Below, piece after piece: positions 57,960-64,000 of a stretch of 64,000 bases of DNA. The position numbers were made by a program, and so were the translations under genes. The DNA is from Monoplex corrugatus (taxonomy: Eukaryota; Mollusca; Gastropoda; Littorinimorpha; Ranellidae), in contig CM060311.1 in NCBI GenBank assembly GCA_030674185.1, positions 97,077,013 to 97,141,012 of the forward strand. Reading direction: 5' to 3'. Position 1 is the first letter of the stretch. Every line of letters starts with the position of its first letter. The notes under the pieces were generated by a model. That model was not told the origin of the DNA and did not search any database. It was given only the letters and a program-made list of their open reading frames with translations.

Positions 57960-59830
57960 TCTCATTATCATTATGACATCATACATGCCTTGCAGTGCAT
58001 GGCATTGGCAATCATGGCTCTCATACAAATCTATCTTTTGTCGCTGCAAGTATATACCCTCCCACCCTTTCTATTCTCATCCACTCCACAAATCTGTCCA
58101 ATATTTTCTCCCAAGGTATACTTGATGCTCATTTTCCCTCCAGCTTTCCTGTTGTGACTAGGTGTTCACATTTCTCTTGCCTCATAAAATGTCTTATAAA
58201 TGCTGCCTGTCTTTTCCTAATCTTCTTCTTTAATGTTCTTTTTGTGTTTGCTTCCCTCAAGATTGTCTTGTTTGTTTTCTTTGCTGTCCATGGAACTTGT
58301 AACATTCTTTATAGAAACCACATTTCCATTGCCCAATCTTGTTTTGATATTGCTTGTTAAATGTCCAGGCTAACAATCATACAACGGTTCTGGTTCTATA
58401 CAATAAATAATTCATATAATCCAAAACAAGTGCGACCGCCTGCGTTTAAGCATTTAACCAAAAAAGACTGAAACTTCCCTGCTGCTTCGTCCAGTGGGAG
58501 AGAAGGACTGAAATTTGCGCCAGTCTTGTCTGTTTGTATCAAATACGCATTCTGATTCCATTTTCGTGTTTTTCTGGTTCCTGGTTCTATATAACACTGA
58601 AAAGCTCTCTTCCATATATATGTCCATTGACTAGGCATTCATTGGCATGAACACTTTTTTATTTTCTGGAATGCTGTTTTAGATAGGACAGATCTGCTGG
58701 ATATTTCTAATGTGCATCTGCCATCTGGTGAGATGACTGTTCCCAGATATTACTTAAGCTTAACTTGTCTCAATGTTGTGTCATTTGCTGTAAAAAGTTT
58801 TATTTGACATGATGGTGTTTCTTGTCTTTTGGTTTGTTGCTGTTGTTGTCAGTATTATTGTTGTTGTTGTCATGATTTCAGTCTTCTTGTTGACTAGTTA
58901 ACAAGCCCTTTATTTCTGCTTTCTATTTCGAATATTTTCACAAGATTTTGTCGACTTTTCCATTTTCTGTACATAATAAAAATGGTGTCATCTGCAGAAC
59001 CAAGATGTTTAACATTTTTCCTCCAACTTTCATCCAGAGCATTCTTCCAGGTTTCTCATGATGGTTTCACTATAAAGTGAAAAGCAATTTGGTGACAGAA
59101 CACATCCTTGTCTAACCCCTCTTTTGATAAATATTTTGAAAAGAGCTTAATATCATTTTCTACTCTCACTGCTGCTGTTTGTTCTCAGTACATATTCCTT
59201 ATTATTCTTAGATCTTTTCCATCAATATTGAGCTTTTCTGGTTGGTTGATCAATTCTTTGTGTTTTACTTCATCAAAAGTCTTGGTATAATCAAAAAACA
59301 TATCCTTATTCAACACAAATGTTTCTATGAGCTTAGGATATGGCATAAACAGTTCCTTTTCTTTCAACAAATCCATATTATTATTCTGCTATTCTGCTTT
59401 CATTTTATTCCTTGTCCTCATCATAATTATTCTTAATAGAATCTTTGTACCTGACTCATCAGGCTGAGTGCACAATAGAAATTGCATTCTACAGCTGCTA
59501 CTTTCTTTGGAAATGCAATGAAAACTGACTTTGACATATCTGTGGAGACTTTTCCCATGTCATAAATTTCAATTCCTTTAATATTTCTGTACACAAACTT
59601 AGCATCTGTTTTTTGTCAATCATCTTTTTCTTTGCACTTAGTTTCTAGCCAAGCTTCCCTAGGTTCATTGCATCTGTTCCTAATTTCCCTATACATCCTT
59701 CTGTATTCTTCCTCATATTTCCCTTTACCCTCCTCTGTTCATCCATTCTTTAGTCATCAAGTTCTTCTTTGCTTTTCTTTCTACTCTGGAGATTTCTTCC
59801 CAAACTTTATTTATTGAGTTTTTCAAATAT
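57960..59830 (-). mobile_element. RTE-like LINE, long decayed copy
   Basis: The minus strand, with many frameshifts, shows in order an AFPKKVAAVECNFY-like block, DMFFDYTKTFDEVKHKELIN (RT motif A region, F-D-Y-T-K-x-F-D), KLNIDGKDLRIIRNMY, a NVKHLGSADDTIFIMYRK block holding the catalytic ADD, KLKYLGTVISPDGR-like residues, FQCYIEP and the same C-terminal tail as 9780-10042. It is interrupted by the retroposon 58401-58581. Not functional. Confidence 0.8.
58401..58581 (-). mobile_element. Short retroposon with inverted arms, copy 2, nested in a LINE
   Basis: The minus strand starts GGAACCAGAAAAACACG and ends CGCACTTGTTTTGGATTATA with an AT-rich tail. TGGTTCTATA is present on both sides (58391-58400 and 58582-58591), and the LINE frame resumes across it (GTTCTATATAACACTGAAAA compares with the uninterrupted copy at 24799). 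Same family as 18115-18423. Confidence 0.75.
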
Positions 59831-59951
59831 GTTCATTCATTCTCACTGTCCTCAACACATTCCAAAGCATTAAATTTTTTTTAACTATATATACGCAAAT
59901 TTTTTCATAAGTTGATTCGTCTGTTTTTAGGAGTCCAAGATTTAGTTCTAT

Positions 59952-59980
59952 GGGGGGGGGGGGGGGGGGGGGGGGGGGTT
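59952..59980. repeat. Poly(G) tract
   Basis: About 27 consecutive G followed by TTTGGTGGTTG. Length is uncertain in any assembly. 59981-61959 has no recognised gene. A GGGAAGGGAAG tract is at 60848-60880. Confidence 0.88.
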
Positions 59981-61959
59981 TGGTGGTTGTTTTTGTTGTT
60001 TCATTTATCCATAGCTGGGGGTCTGGTTCATGGGCACCAGAGCATGTCCACACACAGTGGGCCTCTGTCAGTGCCTCCAAGCCCCTCGAGGGTTTATTCC
60101 GAGTCTGTAAGATGCTCAGTTACAGAGTGTCACCACAAGAAGGCAATACGTAGGGCTTGCTGATGGAGAGGCTATGCACTGACAGAGAGAGACTTGCACA
60201 CTCTGCTCTCTTTTTCACAGAGCCGCAAGCAACAATGCTAGCCAGCAATGCAGGCTGAAAGCAAGAGGTGACAAGCACACATTCACTAGCCAACATACTA
60301 GACATGTCACATCAGCCATTATTTAAGACATGCAATAAAACAATTATGGAAATTATTTCATTTCTTTCCACTGGAGATGCTGATATCTATAGTTGGGGAA
60401 GGGGGGGGATGCTGACAGGAAGTTTGCAAGGTATGACATCTTCAAGCACCAGTTCAGTTTTATACTTGTCTAAAGACAGGTTAATGTCGTCTGATGACCC
60501 TAACCACAGGGGAGTGAAGTAGTACAGATCTCATGGTTATCAAGTCAGCTTTTCTGTGGGTGGTACTCATCCTTGCCGCTTCATCTTCTCCAACTCCCAA
60601 ACTGGGTCAGGTTTAAGCACATGTATCCATGTTCAATTACGTAGAGGTCTTAAGCACAATAATCTGCAATCCAGGACTAAACCAGTGATGTAAGACTGGG
60701 ACATGAATGCTAGTTTATGACACCCAGATCTGGGGGGTACAGGGGGGTGTCATATTTCCCATCAAGGCAATTAAATGACTGTTTTCTGTTTGTTTTTTAC
60801 AACAGAGACAGCCATGGGAGTCGCTCTGAAAATGAGTTGTGTATTAGGGGAGGGGAGGGGAAGGGAAGGGAAGAGAAGAGAATTATAAAGAGAGGTGGTA
60901 GAGTGAGAAGTGGGAATCTAGGGATAACAGCAGGCAGCAACACTGAAACAAAATTGATCTGTCCCGCTTCTAACACTACAGTAACAATTTCTTCACCTTA
61001 ATGGCATAAGTAGTTTAAATAAACATACTTACAAACAAATGTTAAAAAAGAAATCTGTCAAACTGATTTTTGTCATACTATATACGCATCTTTGCAAGCT
61101 GGTTACACTTACAGTGATGTCGAAGGAGACCAAAAATCTAGGCTTTTGATCGTTGCTGACACACAAATTAAGCAAATTCAATAGGCTGTGTTCAAGGCCC
61201 TACTTCCCAGGAAATAGTGGGTCCACCAACAATGACATTCACAGGAGACAAGATCCAATTAGATGCTCATTTGTGAAAAACCTATTTTTGTTGCTTGAAA
61301 TGTCTACTTTAGAATAAAACTATAAAAAGTTATGTGATATAATGTAAAGTGAAATGTCAGTTATCACGGAGGTGACTACCCAGAGTGTGGCGAGGCACTG
61401 GTGCTCTGGATCCCATCTGCACTCTTCTCATGTTTCTTGTTAACTTGTTAACTGAGCCACCAGTGCTAAAGATGATAACACAATCACACATGTATGCCTT
61501 TAGTTTAGATGACATCGACTTGACTGGCAGTGTTACATTTCTACACGGGTGGATTTATTTTGTGACTGCTCAGACACACTGGAAATCAGCTGAAAGATAA
61601 CAAATCAAAGATTTTGAAATTAAATAGTTGCTTCAGAAAATGCTTATAACTGGCTGCAAAAACTGCAATTTAAATTTTCAAAACTTATTTTCAATCATTT
61701 TATGTAAAACTTTTTGTTTGTTTTTTTATTCAGGAGGGCGGGTTAACCGTACTGTAGGGTATTAAACTACTGAACTAAAACATTTTAAAAGCGTAAATTT
61801 GTCAAGCAATCCAAGTACAAACAACAGGGTAAAACACAATTTACCAAATGACGTCAAAACTATTTTCTGGAAAAAAAAAAAACTAGATTAAATTAAACTG
61901 TATCAAAAACCAAACCAACATGGCCAGAGAGAACTTACCTATATAAAATACTGTGGTTT

Positions 61960-62085
61960 TATAAATAATCTTTTTCACTTGGGAGATGTCATAATTTGTG
62001 TTCCTGACTGCTTTGTACCATTTCTTTCATTTGGGAGTTGTCATAATTTGTGTTCCTGGCTGCTTTGTCTCCATTCTTCACAGGA
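61960..62085. repeat. Two-copy tandem repeat, about 57 bp
   Basis: TTGGGAGATGTCATAATTTG...TTCCTGACTGCTTTGT is repeated as TTGGGAGTTGTCATAATTTG...TTCCTGGCTGCTTTGT. Confidence 0.85.
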
Positions 62086-62279
62086 GATTTAGAATATCTA
62101 CCCAGCCCTCTACAGGGCAAGTAAATAACTCGCACTGGTGACTGAATTTTTCCTCCAGTGAATGACTACACTTCTGTAAATCATCAACAGCAAGCAAAAA
62201 AATCAAAAGGCTACTCGCCAGCCCTTGCACTTTTACTGTCACGTAGATCTAGCCCTAACAAATCAAGAAGGTATCATTA

Positions 62280-63060
62280 ATGTGGCTGAAGTCTAACATA
62301 ACATCAAAGAAACTTCTTAACACAAGCTTAGCTCTACACATTATGTCCAACCTGTGCCTGAAGTCTAACATAACATCAAAGAAACTTCTTAACACAAGCT
62401 TAGCTCTACACATTATGTCCAACCTGTGCCTGAAGTCTAACACAACATCAAAGAAACTTCTTAACACAAGCTTAGCTCTACACATTATGTCAAACCTGTG
62501 CCTGAAGTCTAACACATCAAAGAAACTTCTTAACACAAGCTTAGCTCTACACATTATGTCCAACCTGTGCCTGAAGTCTAAACACATCAAAGAAACTTCT
62601 TAACACAAGCTTAGCTCTACACTTATGTCCAACCTGTGCCTGAAGTCTAACATAACATCAAAGAAACTTCTTAACACAAGCTTAGCTCTACACATTATGT
62701 CAAACCTGTGCCTGAAGTCTAACACAACATCAAAGAAACTTCTTAACACAAGCTTAGCTCTACACGTTATGTCCAACCTGTGCCTGAAGTCTAACATAAC
62801 ATCAAAGAAACTTCTTAACACAAGCTTAGCTCTACACGTTATCATTATGTCAAACCTGCGGTTGAAGTCTAACACAATATCAAAGAAACTTCTTAACACA
62901 AGCTTAGCTCTACACGTTATCATTATGTCAAACCTGCGGTTGAAGTCTAACACAATATCAAAGAAACTTCTTAACACAAGCTTCGCTCTACACATTATGT
63001 CAAACCTGTGGCTTAAGTCTAACATAACATGAAACCTCTTAACACAAGCTTAGCTAGACA
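62280..63060. repeat. 72-bp minisatellite, about 11 units
   Basis: The unit is AAGTCTAACATAACATCAAA, GAAACTTCTTAACACAAGCT, TAGCTCTACACATTATGTCC and AACCTGTGCCTG. Each unit contains AAGCTT. Two units near 62850-62990 share a GTTATCATTATG insertion and GCGGTTG, marking a local duplication. Open frames on both strands reflect the 24-codon unit. Confidence 0.96.
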
Positions 63061-63079
63061 TTATGTCAAACCAATCAGA

Positions 63080-63290
63080 TTCCCAGAGCATTCCTTTTCT
63101 CACACTGCAAGGAGCAGCAGGGAAGTTTCAGTCTTTTTCTCCTAATTTTTATACCTGGCGTTTGTTTGTTTGTGATCTTACGCTTGTTGTATTTAATATG
63201 CGTTCTTATTCTTTTTTCGTGTTTTTTCTGGTTCCTGTTTGCTTGAACACGGGCAGTCACACTTGTTTTGGATATTGAAACTTCTTTGTT
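63080..63290 (+). mobile_element. Short retroposon with inverted arms, copy 3 (partial)
   Basis: GCAGGGAAGTTTCAGTC, TTTAATATGCGTTCTTATTC, GTGTTTTTTCTGGTTCCTGT and CGGGCAGTCACACTTGTTTT match copies at 18115 and 58401. The left arm is missing or diverged. 63291-64000 holds nothing recognised. Confidence 0.65.
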
Positions 63291-64000
63291 TTCTATACAC
63301 TTCTGTGCTTCAAGCATGGTACGAGGAAAATGAAAGCTACCATCTGAGCAGCAAACATTATCAGCATTTTACCCCCTTTATCTGGCAGTATAAACGATGT
63401 TTGAGAAAAACATTTACAAGTATTGAGTGACAACAATCCTCCAGTCTTCCAAATCCCAATCTGCATGCATATCCAAGGAAGCTGCAACAATGCCGTAAAC
63501 TCATACAGGTCACAAAAATTCCAATCAGAGGTTTTCAGATTTTGAATGGCTGGAATATGAAGAAGTTATTAACGTTTTCACAAATTTGCAATTATCTTCG
63601 TGCAAAGCCACACTTGCTTTTGTATATTTTGCTTACTTGTCTTTCTTCAATCAACAAAATGTGAACAAGGGCTCGTGAATAAAAAATTTTGTTTATAAGC
63701 AACAGCGAGATCTAGTCAAAAATGCAACTGTACAGGACTGCTAGTGCTATCATGAGAGAAGGAAGCGATATGACAGGAAAAAAGAAGAAGGGTGAGGCTT
63801 CTTTTCATTCACTCATACTACCAGTACCACTGTAGTACCAGTATGAGTATGGCTTCCTTAGTTCCAAACACTTCAAGGGTATGCCTATCAAAGAAACTAG
63901 AAAGGGTTGAGGGCAAAGAGTTTAACTATAACTTTAACTGAGGAGGTTAGAAGGTGCTAACCTATCCATCAATGCTGTGAGTCAGAGCATGTGGTATTAG

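Noticed and set aside
60600..60680. Minus-strand KPDPVWELEKMKRQG as a tomosyn N-terminal exon
   Set aside because: It does not match the tomosyn N-terminus and lacks convincing splice sites in phase.

Overview
This window is animal nuclear DNA. Its only recognisable host gene is split into short exons with GT/AG introns, and the rest is introns packed with tandem arrays, microsatellites and decayed retroelements. The SINE and LINE sequences look like those I associate with gastropod molluscs, so a marine snail is my best guess at the source. That is an inference, not a demonstration. I see no bacterial, phage or CRISPR-type content.

The host gene is on the minus strand and is tomosyn (syntaxin-binding protein 5 family). 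This is the large WD40 protein related to Lgl that binds syntaxin/SNAP-25 and restrains vesicle priming. Twelve exons are supported. In transcript order they are 33971-34052, 30725-30825, 26690-26824, 25318-25381, 21721-21804, 13187-13310, 10673-10748, 9284-9438, 7787-7859, 7007-7153, 4946-5013 and 571-611. Every junction joins in phase except the exit from 7007-7153, which lacks one base. Together they encode about 383 residues of the N-terminal beta-propeller region. The start of the gene (first exon or exons) and the C-terminal half, including the R-SNARE-like domain, are not seen. Unless a first exon was missed, the right-hand 30 kb is 5' intron or upstream sequence.

Tandem arrays dominate. 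From left to right they are: a 33-bp unit (650-3090), a CA/ATGCAT compound unit (3215-4795), 22-bp (8078-8455), 79-bp (11528-12290), 30-bp (18424-19680), 48/49-bp (21826-23215), 51-bp (27600-28165), 29-bp (29630-30432), 54-bp (34925-35300), 27-bp (36025-36615), 33-bp (37936-40130), ATATG pentamers (47895-48052 and 49320-50085), 28-bp (52293-55035) and 72-bp (62280-63060). CA/GT microsatellites are scattered throughout. Very long open frames inside these arrays follow from the unit lengths and are not genes.

Mobile elements: an L2-type LINE with an open RT frame (31908-33585) and a second copy of its 3' tail (14870-15150); an L1/Tx1-type 3' fragment with target-site duplication and poly(A) (16536-17902); a LINE with a restriction-like endonuclease sitting inside a pentanucleotide array (48053-49310); several copies of an RTE-like LINE 3' end (9780-10042, 20742-21060, 24385-25010, 57960-59830) and related decayed fragments; four palindromic piggyBac-like MITEs; two tRNA-derived SINEs; a short retroposon with inverted arms in three copies; and several unnamed dispersed repeats.

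The most instructive observation is a local duplication around 51.2-55.7 kb. One copy carries what looks like a single unexpanded 28-bp unit, and the other carries roughly 97 units. This gives an apparent before-and-after picture of minisatellite birth. No new biochemical system was found.
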